A stretch of DNA of 48,102 nt. Source: Anaerolineae bacterium. Lineage in GTDB: Bacteria; Chloroflexota; Anaerolineae; Anaerolineales; Villigracilaceae. This document shows, in pieces, positions 32,324 to 41,666 of this stretch (positions within the stretch are counted from its first letter, which is position 1; each line of letters opens with the position of its first letter). The stretch spans positions 1-48,102 of the forward strand of contig JASJYH010000010.1 in NCBI GenBank assembly GCA_030123675.1, read 5' to 3'. Under the pieces are notes generated by a model that searched no databases, was not told the DNA's origin, and saw nothing but the letters and a program-made list of their open reading frames with translations. Made by a program: the position numbers and the translations under genes.

Positions 32324-33776
32324 CCCAGATGTGCCAATAGTTGAATCGTTAGGCAAGCCCGATTGTAAGGTTTGCGGTGGGGTTGGTTTTTTGCGTACGG
32401 ATGTTCCAGTAGGGCATAAGAATTTTGGGCAATTGGAGCCCTGTGTGTGCAGAAGCAGCGAGGTGGCTCAAAACGCCAGCCAGCGCTTGTACGAAATGAG
32501 CAACCTGGATCAATTGAGCCATTTGACATTTGAGAACTTTATAACTTCTGGAAACCCAAAAGCTGAGTTTGTTACCCCTCAGGAAATTGCCAGTTTACAA
32601 GATGCCAAAGATGTTTGTGAAGAATTTTCCAACGCTATGAAAGGATGGCTGTTGTTGGAAGGGGCTTATGGCTGCGGAAAAACTCATTTGGCGGCGGCCA
32701 TTGCAAATGCTGCCGTTCAAAGAGGCCTGCCAACATTGTTTATTACCGTTCCCGATTTGTTGGATTCTCTTCGGTTTGCCTATGGAAACCCTGAGACCAC
32801 ATTCGAGGCCCGCTTTGACGAAATCAAGAATGCGAATTTGTTGGTGATGGATGATTTTGGCACCCAGAACGCGACCAACTGGGCACAGGAAAAACTTTTC
32901 CAAATCATCAACTATCGTTATATCAACAATTTGCCCACGGTGATAACGACCAACCTGATATTAGATGAGATCGAAAGCCGCATCCGTTCCAGGTTGCAAG
33001 ATTCCGATTTCGTTCAGCATCTTCGGATCTTTGCGCCAGATTATCGTCGTCCCAAAGAGACTAGTAACCCGGGCATTTCGATGCTGTCCATGCCGGATAT
33101 TCAAAAAATGACGTTTGGGAATTTTGAAACCAGGGATGGTGAAGTCGGTAAGGAAATTGTTACAACTATCATTGAAGAAAAGAAGGATAAATATGGCAGG
33201 CTATATAAAGATAAAGAGATCATCCGTGAAAAAGTGACCAGCGACCATATCAAAAGATTGAATACTGCCTTGAAGTCTACCGTTCAATTTGCCGAAGATC
33301 CCAAAGGCTGGCTGGTTATCCTGGGGGGCTCATTTTCAGGAAAAACCCACTTGGCCGCCGCGATTGGAAATTACCGGCTGCTGTTGGGCGGGCAAGTTGT
33401 TCTCGTTCAAGTTTCCAGTTTATTGGATTATCTGAAATCCACATTTAGTCCCAACTCGGATGTTTCATTTAATCGCCGCTCTTATGAGATACGGACGACG
33501 CCTCTGTTGATGCTGGATGATTTCAAGGAAAGCGGCGTGAGTTCTGTTTGGGCGGAAGACAAATTACACCAGATTTTGACTCACCGCTACTACAACGATC
33601 TTCCTACTGTCATCACATCGACAATGGACCCGGATAGTTTTGCAAAAAATTATCCCAGCCTGTGGAACCGAATATTGGATACTTCCAAGTGCGAGGTTTG
33701 TGTTGTGGATATGCCCCCCTACCGCCGTGCTAGGATTAAAAACCGTCAGGGCCAACGCGCCAAACGCAAAAAGTAG
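32247..33776 (+). CDS. Tandem DnaC/DnaI-type AAA+ helicase loader
   Basis: A 509-residue protein with two DnaC-like ATPase domains. After a 38-residue start comes a zinc-finger-like C40-x2-C43...C66-x-C68, as in DnaI-type loaders. Repeat 1 starts at LTFENF (93): Walker A GAYGCGKT (139-146), Walker B Asp202-Asp203, sensor TVITTN and an arginine-finger region SRIRSRL. Repeat 2 starts at MTFGNF (288): Walker A GGSFSGKT (360-367), Walker B Asp424-Asp425, sensor TVITST, with the Arg region altered to SLWNRIL. DnaC/DnaI loaders normally have one such domain and about 250-310 residues. It overlaps the dnaD-like gene by 77 bp; no better start is visible. Confidence 0.85.
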   Translation: MKEKIDKTLVRVQKNIPKASSKNISSPDVPIVESLGKPDCKVCGGVGFLRTDVPVGHKNFGQLEPCVCRSSEVAQNASQRLYEMSNLDQLSHLTFENFITSGNPKAEFVTPQEIASLQDAKDVCEEFSNAMKGWLLLEGAYGCGKTHLAAAIANAAVQRGLPTLFITVPDLLDSLRFAYGNPETTFEARFDEIKNANLLVMDDFGTQNATNWAQEKLFQIINYRYINNLPTVITTNLILDEIESRIRSRLQDSDFVQHLRIFAPDYRRPKETSNPGISMLSMPDIQKMTFGNFETRDGEVGKEIVTTIIEEKKDKYGRLYKDKEIIREKVTSDHIKRLNTALKSTVQFAEDPKGWLVILGGSFSGKTHLAAAIGNYRLLLGGQVVLVQVSSLLDYLKSTFSPNSDVSFNRRSYEIRTTPLLMLDDFKESGVSSVWAEDKLHQILTHRYYNDLPTVITSTMDPDSFAKNYPSLWNRILDTSKCEVCVVDMPPYRRARIKNRQGQRAKRKK

Positions 33777-33819
33777 CCATCACGCATTTCGAAATCCACG
33801 ATTGCCATGGGCATTACGC

Positions 33820-33825
33820 TATAAT
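33820..33825 (+). promoter_or_regulatory. TATAAT -10 box upstream of the sulfatase gene
   Basis: A perfect -10 hexamer 67 bp before the sulfatase ATG in a 116-bp gap. No convincing -35 box is found at 16-18 nt. Confidence 0.3.
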
Positions 33826-33892
33826 ACCATCACGGTCCCAGCTTATCACAGTGCTCGAAAGAAAAGGGACGGAAATTAATCTAGGAGAGATA

Positions 33893-35248
33893 ATGCCTGT
33901 TAGATCAATGAGCCGTCGGGAATTTTTACGGCTAAGCGCCATAACAGCCAGCGGTGTTGCACTTAATTCGTGTGATGCCAAATGGCTGGGTTTTTCTGAT
34001 GACGAGAGACCTAATTTCGTTATTATCGTAACCGATGATCAACGCTTTGATACGATGCAATATATGCCCTGGACGCAGAAACTTATTTTCGAACAAGGTG
34101 TCACTTTCGAGCATGGATATATCACGACACCGTTATGCGGCCCCAGTCGGAGTAGTATTTTTACCGGTATGTATGCCCATACACACGGGGTTACGGAGAA
34201 TTACGTAAAAGAATCTAAGGAAGTTACATTCCCCGAACATTTGAAGAAGAACGGTTATTACACTGGCCTGGTTGGAAAGTATTCCAACACCTGGAAAGGT
34301 GAGCACCGCCCAGAGTTTGATTTTTGGGTTTCTTTCCCGAGAGGACAACATCGATATAATAACGCACTGCTCAATGTAAATGGGAATTGGATCCGGCATG
34401 AACGTGAATACATTACATATACATTTGGTAACTATGCACTCGAGTTTATCGATAAGGCTTCAAAAAAACGAAAACCGTTTTGCCTGTGTTTTACACTCAC
34501 CGCACCACACGAGCCGGCTATTCCAGCAACGGAAGATAAGTATATTGAACTTGAATTGCCAGAGCGGCCTCCAAACTTCAATGAAGAAGATATATCTGAC
34601 AAGCCTGACTGGATGAAAAAAGATGGGCCGATCCAGGGGGAAGCTCTTGAAACCCTAGATGCATTCAGACGAAAGCAAATCTTAACGCTGTATGCTGCAG
34701 ATCGCGTCATTGAACAAATAATGAAATAACTGGAAGAAAAGAACATACTGGAGAATACCGTTGTAATCTTTTTATCAGATAATGGAAAATTCTGGGGGGA
34801 ACATCGCATGATCTCCAAAAATAGCCCGTATGAAGAGACCGCACGTGTGCCATTTGCATTGCGCTACCCACCGCTTGTCCCAGTACCGTATGTTGAAGAA
34901 AGAGTGATTGCCAATATTGACATTGCACCTACATTATATGATCTTGCAAAAATTCCTATCCCGGAAAAAGTGGATGGGGAATCGTTGGTACGACTGTTCA
35001 ATAACGAAGATAATTGGAGAGAAGGCATCCTAATAGAGGGTTGGCCGGGTAGAGGGATTTATTCTGCATATCATGCTGGCCGATACGTGTATATAGAAAC
35101 CGAAGGCGATAAATCCGAGTTTTATGATTTGGATGAAGATCCTTACCAATTAGATAATGCAATTGACATCCTTGAATATCAGCAAATCATAGAGCATATG
35201 AAATCCAAGCTTGCCGAACTCAAAGCAAAAGCTGGGGAGCCTCTTTAA
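33893..35248 (+). pseudogene. Tat-exported sulfatase, interrupted by one in-frame TAA
   Basis: A sulfatase of the alkaline-phosphatase superfamily. It has a Tat signal (SRREFLRLSA, residues 7-16) with a lipobox-like LNSC27. The metal-site Asp pair is D48-D49. The formylglycine motif is C82 in CGPSRSSIFTG, the Cys-type (CxPSR) matured by an anaerobic enzyme, which is encoded next door. At 34727-34729 a TAA stop breaks the frame after 278 codons. The same frame then continues with LEEKNILENTVVIF and the metal-binding SDNG, to a normal end at 35248 (451 codons in all). The first part alone lacks a complete metal site. I read this as a recent nonsense mutation or a base error. Confidence 0.85.
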
Positions 35249-35282
35249 ACGGCTTCTTTGGAAAACGAATATGAGATGAGAG

Positions 35283-36485
35283 ATGCCCGCTTCTAAACTA
35301 ATTCCGGTTCCATATCACATTCTGTCTAAACCAACGGGCGCAATCTGTAACCTTGATTGCGCTTATTGTTTTTATCTCTCCAAGGAGAAGCTATATCCGG
35401 GTAGCAAATTTCGTATGCCTGCGGAAGTTTTGGAGCAGCATATTCGCCAACAACTTGACTCACAACATGGATATACTGTTTCACTAGCCTGGCAAGGCGG
35501 AGAGCCAACATTGATGGGGCTTGATTTTTTCAAACAGGCAGTACGTTATGCCGAACAATATAAGCGACCAGACCAGAAAGTCGAATACACAATACAAACC
35601 AATGGGGTTTTAATAAATGATGAGTGGGCAGTGTTTTTTAAAAAATACCGCTTTTTAGTTGGGATAAGTTTAGATGGTCCGCCTCAAATGCATAATGCCC
35701 ACCGTGTTGACAAAGAAGGCCAGCCAACCCATGATCGTGTTATCAAAGGATTGGGTTACCTTAATAAACATCAGGTAGACTTCAATATTTTATGCACGGT
35801 CAATGCAGTAAATAGCCAACATCCATTAGATGTATATCGTTACTTCCGCGATAAGCTCGAAGCACAGTATATTCAGTTTATTCCGATTGTAGAACGTGTA
35901 AACGAAACAGGTTTTCAAGAAGGCAACACCGTAACCGAAAATTCTGTTCAGTCAGAACAATGGGGGCTCTTTCTCAGTACTGTATTCGATGAATGGGTTC
36001 GGAACGATGTGGGTAAAGTTTTTATTCCCACATTTGAATCTGCATTAGCAAACTGGCTCGGCGTTCCTGCGGGTATGTGTGTGTTTAACCCCACATGTGG
36101 GAATGCCCTAGCTCTCGAACATAACGGCGATCTATACTCATGCGACCATTTTGTTGAGCCCAAATATTTATTGGGCAATATCCGCAAAAAGCGTATCGAC
36201 GAAATGGTTACATCCGATCAGCAACGAGATTTTGGCCAGGCAAAACTCACAACCCTGCCTCGTTATTGCCTTGAATGCCCGGTTCAGTTTGCCTGCCATG
36301 GGGAGTGCCCAAAAAATCGTTTCATCAACACCCCCGATGGCGAACCAGGCTTAAATTATTTGTGCAGTGGATATAAACACTTCTTTCAACACATTGACAT
36401 GCCAATGCGTTATATGGCAAACATGATTCGTAACCACAGTTCACCAACCAGTGTGATGACTTACCTTAGCTCAATTCGTAAATGA
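35283..36485 (+). CDS. Anaerobic sulfatase-maturating enzyme (radical SAM/SPASM)
   Basis: This enzyme oxidises the active-site Cys of sulfatases to formylglycine without oxygen, using SAM and three [4Fe-4S] clusters. The radical-SAM motif is C22-x3-C26-x2-C29 (CNLDCAYC), followed by WQGGEPTLMG. The C-terminal SPASM-type Cys groups are GMCVFNPTCG, YSCDHF, CLECPVQFACHGECP and YLCSGY. Length 400 is typical for anSME. It starts 34 bp after the end of the sulfatase, its evident substrate. Its last 25 bp overlap the convergent lipoprotein gene. It may serve other sulfatases in the genome. Confidence 0.93.
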   Translation: MPASKLIPVPYHILSKPTGAICNLDCAYCFYLSKEKLYPGSKFRMPAEVLEQHIRQQLDSQHGYTVSLAWQGGEPTLMGLDFFKQAVRYAEQYKRPDQKVEYTIQTNGVLINDEWAVFFKKYRFLVGISLDGPPQMHNAHRVDKEGQPTHDRVIKGLGYLNKHQVDFNILCTVNAVNSQHPLDVYRYFRDKLEAQYIQFIPIVERVNETGFQEGNTVTENSVQSEQWGLFLSTVFDEWVRNDVGKVFIPTFESALANWLGVPAGMCVFNPTCGNALALEHNGDLYSCDHFVEPKYLLGNIRKKRIDEMVTSDQQRDFGQAKLTTLPRYCLECPVQFACHGECPKNRFINTPDGEPGLNYLCSGYKHFFQHIDMPMRYMANMIRNHSSPTSVMTYLSSIRK

Positions 36486-38443
36486 TAGCCATCTTCCAAA
36501 CTTGCCTCCACGATCGCCATCGGGAATGGGACGCGAAAACCGGGCGGATAGTTGAAGTCCGGGTCTTCGGGGGACGATAGTAAAGAGAGCGACTCATTGA
36601 AGGCTCGCATCGTGACCGGACCCTTCGCCAAGCTCAGGACAACGCCCTCAGCGTGCAGGTCGACCATCAAGCTATTTCCCAACCCCCAGCGGATTCCGTT
36701 GGGGGTGATTTCATATACATAGTTCTCCGCCCAGCCGGGAGTGAAACGCATCCACGGGTCAACCAGCAACGGAATTTGGGTCCTGACTGTTTCTTGGGTT
36801 GCGTAAACCACCTCGAGCCCAATATTCGTTATTTTGAAAGTTTTGGAGCGTGTGCCATCCAGAGAAGTAAACACAAGCGACTCACCCTCGATCCTGGGCT
36901 CGTACGGTCGGAAGGGGTCATCCAGATCTGCAAACGCACCAGGATAGGCACCCGGGTCTGCGGCCTCGCCAGCGGAAATATCCCATAGAGCTGGGTTACT
37001 CAATCCCACAGCAACTTGCCAGGAAGGGCCGATGAGTTGATGCCTGTATCCCGAGAACCTATCTCGCTTTACGGAGAACAGATACACCAAGCGTGCGCCT
37101 TGGGGATCGAGGATGGCGAGATATTGATCATTGGCAAGGATGCATTCGGGCAGCTGGTCCTTGTCAATGTCATTGCCGCAGCTGGAAAGATGAGCGCCGT
37201 CCCAGTTTTCGGCGAACTCCAGTACTGGCTGGGTCATATTTTGGTAATGCATTTCGAGACTTTCGGCAAACCCATCGATAGGAGGAGATTGTAACTTCGG
37301 CTTGCCGTATTTTGACGGGAATCGAATTAAATCATCTGCTGTCAGGATGTGGATATAAGGCCGGCTGGCGAAGTAAGCCATCGTCGCCCCCACCATATCG
37401 GGGCTGCCCCAAGTTGTATGCCTCAAGCTGCCGCCCAAAACAAGGATATCTTTTTCATCAGGATTGAGGGCGGTTTCAAGCAGCTGCCTGCGTACATCCA
37501 GGGAGGGTCCGTTGGGATAAGGCTCGGTGGTCTGGGTCTCTTTAACAACTGGTATGATCGTCGTTTTGGAAAGAATGGGCTGGTAGAAGTGGGTTGGCTC
37601 GCTGGAAAAGGCGAATGTAAGTTGGGGTGACAAAGTGCCCCAACGGGAATTTCCGCCCCACGAGAAGGGACTGGTTGGAAAACCGAAGATAGGTTCTTCT
37701 TCAGATTGGTCAGGAAGAACGAGCAAATCGCTGGCCTGTAAGTGCTGGATATGTGCCAGGACACCCATCGCATCTAACGCAGATAGGTTTTCTGGTTCTT
37801 TCAGGTCAAGCAATACGACTGGAACCTGATATTTCTCAACTGCCTCCAGCAGGTGTTTCAAACCGTGACGTTCGCCACGCGGCCCGGTATGGGCCCCATC
37901 CCAACTGCGCAGGGCTTCGGCAGGGGTGCGAGCGCCAAAGGTGTCGTAAAATGTCAGCAATAATGGAGCGGTTTGGGCAGGGTATGGACCATCCAAGGTC
38001 AAGCCCTTTATCTCATCTTCAGGCGTAGTTACGTCAAGGGTGAAATGGGTTGGTATTTGAGAAAGGGGAATTTCTACAATAACGGTAGCAAGCTCAGGGT
38101 CGAGGCTGAAGCGAATTGCAATGGATTGAGTGGGAATATGGATGATGAGCGCAGACTCTTGAAGGGCAGCATCATCTGCAATCCTGATATCTAAATAAAT
38201 ATCGTTTGGGTTTTTAAAATCGAGCAGGTCAATCCGAATTTGCAGCGCGTCTTCAGCCTGGCGCAAGTACACGGCAGTGATGTCATAGGCCGGGGTGGGG
38301 CTATCCGCCAGATCAATGACGCGCAGTGCGCTCGCCCAGGGGGAATTATTGTTTCCAATATCGGGATGGGAATCAGCATTGGCCTGAGGTATGCAAGCAG
38401 TGAGCAGAAGCACAAAAATCAGGAGCTTTGGCATACCGAACAT
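36461..38443 (-). CDS. Large lipoprotein with deacetylase/GH57-like barrel, function unknown
   Basis: A 660-residue exported lipoprotein (LLIFVLLLTAC, lipid Cys17 from the first ATG). Residues 30-150 look like a beta-sandwich (substrate-binding or DOMON-like) module. From LLTFYDTFGARTPAEALRSWD (about 163) the sequence resembles the (beta/alpha) barrel of polysaccharide deacetylases and GH57-type proteins: RHGLKHLLEAVEKYQVPVVLLDL, then IHILTADDL. The C-terminal 280 residues form a further beta-rich domain. I do not recognise the family and assign no reaction. It ends the five-gene minus-strand cluster, 31 bp after the cyclase gene. Confidence 0.7.
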   Translation of the reverse strand: MFGMPKLLIFVLLLTACIPQANADSHPDIGNNNSPWASALRVIDLADSPTPAYDITAVYLRQAEDALQIRIDLLDFKNPNDIYLDIRIADDAALQESALIIHIPTQSIAIRFSLDPELATVIVEIPLSQIPTHFTLDVTTPEDEIKGLTLDGPYPAQTAPLLLTFYDTFGARTPAEALRSWDGAHTGPRGERHGLKHLLEAVEKYQVPVVLLDLKEPENLSALDAMGVLAHIQHLQASDLLVLPDQSEEEPIFGFPTSPFSWGGNSRWGTLSPQLTFAFSSEPTHFYQPILSKTTIIPVVKETQTTEPYPNGPSLDVRRQLLETALNPDEKDILVLGGSLRHTTWGSPDMVGATMAYFASRPYIHILTADDLIRFPSKYGKPKLQSPPIDGFAESLEMHYQNMTQPVLEFAENWDGAHLSSCGNDIDKDQLPECILANDQYLAILDPQGARLVYLFSVKRDRFSGYRHQLIGPSWQVAVGLSNPALWDISAGEAADPGAYPGAFADLDDPFRPYEPRIEGESLVFTSLDGTRSKTFKITNIGLEVVYATQETVRTQIPLLVDPWMRFTPGWAENYVYEITPNGIRWGLGNSLMVDLHAEGVVLSLAKGPVTMRAFNESLSLLSSPEDPDFNYPPGFRVPFPMAIVEASLEDGYHLRIELR

Positions 38444-38474
38444 GGCGTACTTTTTTACGAGTGCGGGTTGTTGT

Positions 38475-40346
38475 TTATTTAATTTTCCAGGGCTGAATGA
38501 GTTTGTCCTTTGGCGTTTTCTTCTTCCCCCGAACGGTATACAGATTTACGGCGTTTGTTTTGCCTTTAACCACGACTGAATCGACCAACTCGCAAACAAA
38601 ATCTTCCCTGACTTGTTGATAGGTCACTTCGCTAATCAGGATTGGCCATTTATACTTCTTGGTCAGGTCTTGGATACGAGCAGCCAGATTGACGTTGTCG
38701 CCGATAACCGTGTAATTAATACGTTGCGCGGAACCGAGCAGACCCACAAAAACGTCACCCGAGTTGATACCGACACCCATTTCAAATCCCTCACTGACGC
38801 GTCCTTCCTGGACCCATTGTGTGCGCAAGGTTTCGAGGGCTGTTCTCATTTCGACGGCGGTATGCACGGCGCGGGCCGCGTGATCAGGGTAGGGGTCTGG
38901 CTCACCATAAAAGGCCAAGATTGCGTCACCTTCGTACTTGTCGACCGTACCGCCATATTTGTAAATAATCTTTGTCATGGCTTCCAAATAAGGGTTGAGT
39001 AAGGCAACCACTTCTTCTGGCGGCAGCTTCTCAGACAAGGTGGTGAAACCACGAATATCAGAGAAAAGTATGGTTAAGTTTGTACGCTTGTTAAGTGAAT
39101 TTATGTCTTGGGTGGAGATCAATTTGTTGACCATCTCTGGTGAGATAAAGCGGGAGAACATACTCCGAACGCGGCGTTTTTCAAGTTCCTGTGATACGGC
39201 TTGTTCAAGGGTGGGCAATATCACACCCAGAACCAACATCAACTCTGGGCCAGTGAAAGGCAGGTACAGCCCATTTCTGATAAAAACAATATACACACCG
39301 GCAGCATAAGCTAGGGTGGAGATTGCCATCAGGGCGATAGTTCTACCTGGCCGCTTGGATAATGTGATCAAAGTTGCGATCAAGGCAGCCAGCAGGATGA
39401 ATAGCAGTGAACTCCAAGGCGCTGCCTCTCGTAAATACCGGTTGTTGATGATCGTATCGATTGCATTTGCAATAATCTCAACCCCTGGGGTTGTCCTTGT
39501 CGAGGAAAATGAGGTCGGATGTACATCTTGCAGCGTGTCGGTGGTCGCCCCAACTAGTACGATTTTATCTCTAAAAACATCCGGGTTTTCTTCCAGCACA
39601 ATCCCATCGGCTACATTGGCAGCGGAATAGGTTGGGTAGGTCCCGGCCGGACCTAAATAATTGATTTGCATTCGCCCTTGAGAGAGTGGTATATTCTGGC
39701 CATTGAAAGTTAGACCATTTGGGCTTACGTTTGTTGGGGGCTCAACGCCCAAAAACAGGCGGGCAGTTTCGAAAGCCCAGTTGAAATACCGTTGATTATC
39801 GTATTTTTCAGCAACCCACAGTTCGCGCACAATCGCATCTTCCGACCGCTGGATACTAGCAATCCCAATCCCATCCAGCACATCCAGGTAAGGAGCTATG
39901 GGCAGGCTTAGGGTCCACTGAGAGTCGCCTGTTTTGAAAATCTGCATATTGGAAACGGCATTTTGCGATTCACCTAGGGCGCGTGCCAAGGCTTCATCGC
40001 CTCCCGGGGTTGGGTCAGGCTCGAAGAAATATATATCCAGTTCTATTACACGTGCGCCCCCCAGGTTGATTTGGTCAACGATTTCGGCCAAATATGTGCG
40101 TGGCCAGGGCCATTGAAAGCCGGTCCATTTGAAGGAAAAGTCGTCAATTGCGACAATGACGATATCTTCAGATGGTTTTTGAGGTCCACGCAGGCGGAAC
40201 ATCGAGTCACGGGTCAACAAGTCTAAACGTTCGATTGGGGTGGTGATGTTCGGTGAGAACCCCACGAGCTGGGTGATGAGCAGCAACAGCAGGGTGCCGA
40301 CGATCAGGACAAAACGCAGGTTGGGAAGTTTTCTTTGTTGTTTCAT
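38475..40346 (-). CDS. CHASE2-domain adenylate/guanylate cyclase
   Basis: A membrane sensor that makes a cyclic nucleotide. One N-terminal helix (about 12-29) is followed by the extracellular CHASE2 domain (about 40-310, with DIVIVAIDDFSF and FRDKIVLVGATTD), three membrane helices (about 325-395), and a class III cyclase domain (about 430-605). The metal Asp residues are in LFSDIRGF and YEGDAILAFYG, and the substrate/transition-state segment is GDNVNLAARI. Asp at the purine-specifying position favours ATP. Length 623 is normal. It lies 5 bp after the FecR gene; the CHASE2-cyclase/FecR pair is a recurrent pairing. Confidence 0.92.
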   Translation of the reverse strand: MKQQRKLPNLRFVLIVGTLLLLLITQLVGFSPNITTPIERLDLLTRDSMFRLRGPQKPSEDIVIVAIDDFSFKWTGFQWPWPRTYLAEIVDQINLGGARVIELDIYFFEPDPTPGGDEALARALGESQNAVSNMQIFKTGDSQWTLSLPIAPYLDVLDGIGIASIQRSEDAIVRELWVAEKYDNQRYFNWAFETARLFLGVEPPTNVSPNGLTFNGQNIPLSQGRMQINYLGPAGTYPTYSAANVADGIVLEENPDVFRDKIVLVGATTDTLQDVHPTSFSSTRTTPGVEIIANAIDTIINNRYLREAAPWSSLLFILLAALIATLITLSKRPGRTIALMAISTLAYAAGVYIVFIRNGLYLPFTGPELMLVLGVILPTLEQAVSQELEKRRVRSMFSRFISPEMVNKLISTQDINSLNKRTNLTILFSDIRGFTTLSEKLPPEEVVALLNPYLEAMTKIIYKYGGTVDKYEGDAILAFYGEPDPYPDHAARAVHTAVEMRTALETLRTQWVQEGRVSEGFEMGVGINSGDVFVGLLGSAQRINYTVIGDNVNLAARIQDLTKKYKWPILISEVTYQQVREDFVCELVDSVVVKGKTNAVNLYTVRGKKKTPKDKLIQPWKIK

Positions 40347-40351
40347 TAGGG

Positions 40352-41557
40352 TTAGAAACCCTCAAAATAGCATTCGCCCTCTATCTCATTTGGATCCCAG
40401 GGTGGTTCTGTCGGTGTTGGTGTTGGTGCATCTTTTGGTGCATCTTTTTTCTTCTGCTTCTGTTTTTGCTGTTCTAACCAGGCATCTGTATCTGCCTTGG
40501 TAAAGACCAAACTATCGGAAGTGCAAATCGATGAACCATTTGCATCATACGCGGTTACATCCCAAGTATAGCTGCCTCCGGCAGGCATCGATTCTATAAA
40601 ACGGGTCATATCTGTTCCGGTGGTTTCAAATTGAACCACTTGACCACCTGGGTATGTGAATTGAAGCACATATGTGGCAGCCCCAGCCTGTGCTCCCCAG
40701 GAGAAATTGACGCCTCCAAACGTGAAAAAATCTGATCCCCCGGTGGGCTCAAGCAGGCTGAAGCAACCAGATCCACCTGAGCCTGAAGAAGAACCACCGT
40801 TTTGCGGGGCAAAAACTCCTTGGGCTGCCAAGGCTGTTATGGTGGCTATGGCCGAATTTATGATCGCTGCCGCTTCCGGATTTTCCTGCAACCACTTTTG
40901 ATAATCTTCATCACTCATCGGTGATACTGTCGGTGGCAGAAACTGACCAGTTTCCGGATCAAAGGCGAACAAGACTGTCTTTTCTCCATCCGTAAAGTTG
41001 ACGGTTCCGGCCTGGTTGCTGGCCGAGCAATTCCCTTCCAGACAGGTAACCAGAATATTGAAAGTATTCGGGTCTACCTCCACCATCATAAGGGAACCCC
41101 GGACAGAGGCTACCCCCGAGGGAGTGTCCACGGCCAGGGAGCCACCGCTCAGGATGATGAAAATGCGTCCAAAGTCAAGTTTCAATTTTGTATCCAGGCC
41201 GTCTCCAGCCTCTTCATTAGAAACCAGAGTGAAGAGCGAAGAGGGCGATACGCGGACGATCGTACCTGTCGAAAGGTCGAGACGTGCCTTGCCATTCTGA
41301 CCTGTTCGGATTTGGCCATTTAGTCCAAGGATTGATTTGGAATTTGCTTCTGAAAATTCTTGTTCATCAACTTGTTTGATCTCAACTAGGCCTTGTAATT
41401 CGCTCAAGCGGGCGGAAAGTGAGGTGGCTACCGCAGTTTCTTTAGGTACTTCAGCTACTTCAACTTCACTTACTTCCGCTTCCTGACTACAGGCCGTAAC
41501 GAGAAATACAACAGCTATTAAGATCCAGACCAAGGTTTTATACTTTTTGACGAACAT
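40352..41557 (-). CDS. FecR-domain lipoprotein
   Basis: An exported lipoprotein (MFVKKYKTLVW..., lipobox VTAC23). The FecR domain covers about residues 45-185: GQIRTGQNGKARLDLSTGTIVRV, VDTPSGVASVRGS and an EGNCSASN segment with a likely disulfide. A fibronectin/Ig-like beta domain (about 265-365) and a Lys then Pro/Thr tail follow. The start at 41557 precedes the signal helix; the frame is open to 41617. FecR domains transmit periplasmic signals, classically to sigma factors; here the adjacent partner is a CHASE2 cyclase, so the two may form one sensor (inference). Confidence 0.85.
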   Translation of the reverse strand: MFVKKYKTLVWILIAVVFLVTACSQEAEVSEVEVAEVPKETAVATSLSARLSELQGLVEIKQVDEQEFSEANSKSILGLNGQIRTGQNGKARLDLSTGTIVRVSPSSLFTLVSNEEAGDGLDTKLKLDFGRIFIILSGGSLAVDTPSGVASVRGSLMMVEVDPNTFNILVTCLEGNCSASNQAGTVNFTDGEKTVLFAFDPETGQFLPPTVSPMSDEDYQKWLQENPEAAAIINSAIATITALAAQGVFAPQNGGSSSGSGGSGCFSLLEPTGGSDFFTFGGVNFSWGAQAGAATYVLQFTYPGGQVVQFETTGTDMTRFIESMPAGGSYTWDVTAYDANGSSICTSDSLVFTKADTDAWLEQQKQKQKKKDAPKDAPTPTPTEPPWDPNEIEGECYFEGF

Positions 41558-41666
41558 GTTAGCTAGTTCTCCTACTGCTTCATGCATAAACAGATGAATT
41601 CTGAACGACCAAAACACAAATAAATTACAGCTATTGGAGTTCAGATTTTAATACAGCACACAGTAA

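Noticed and set aside
34808-35248. Separate small gene after the sulfatase
   Set aside because: It is in the same frame as the sulfatase and continues its homology; there is only the TAA between them.
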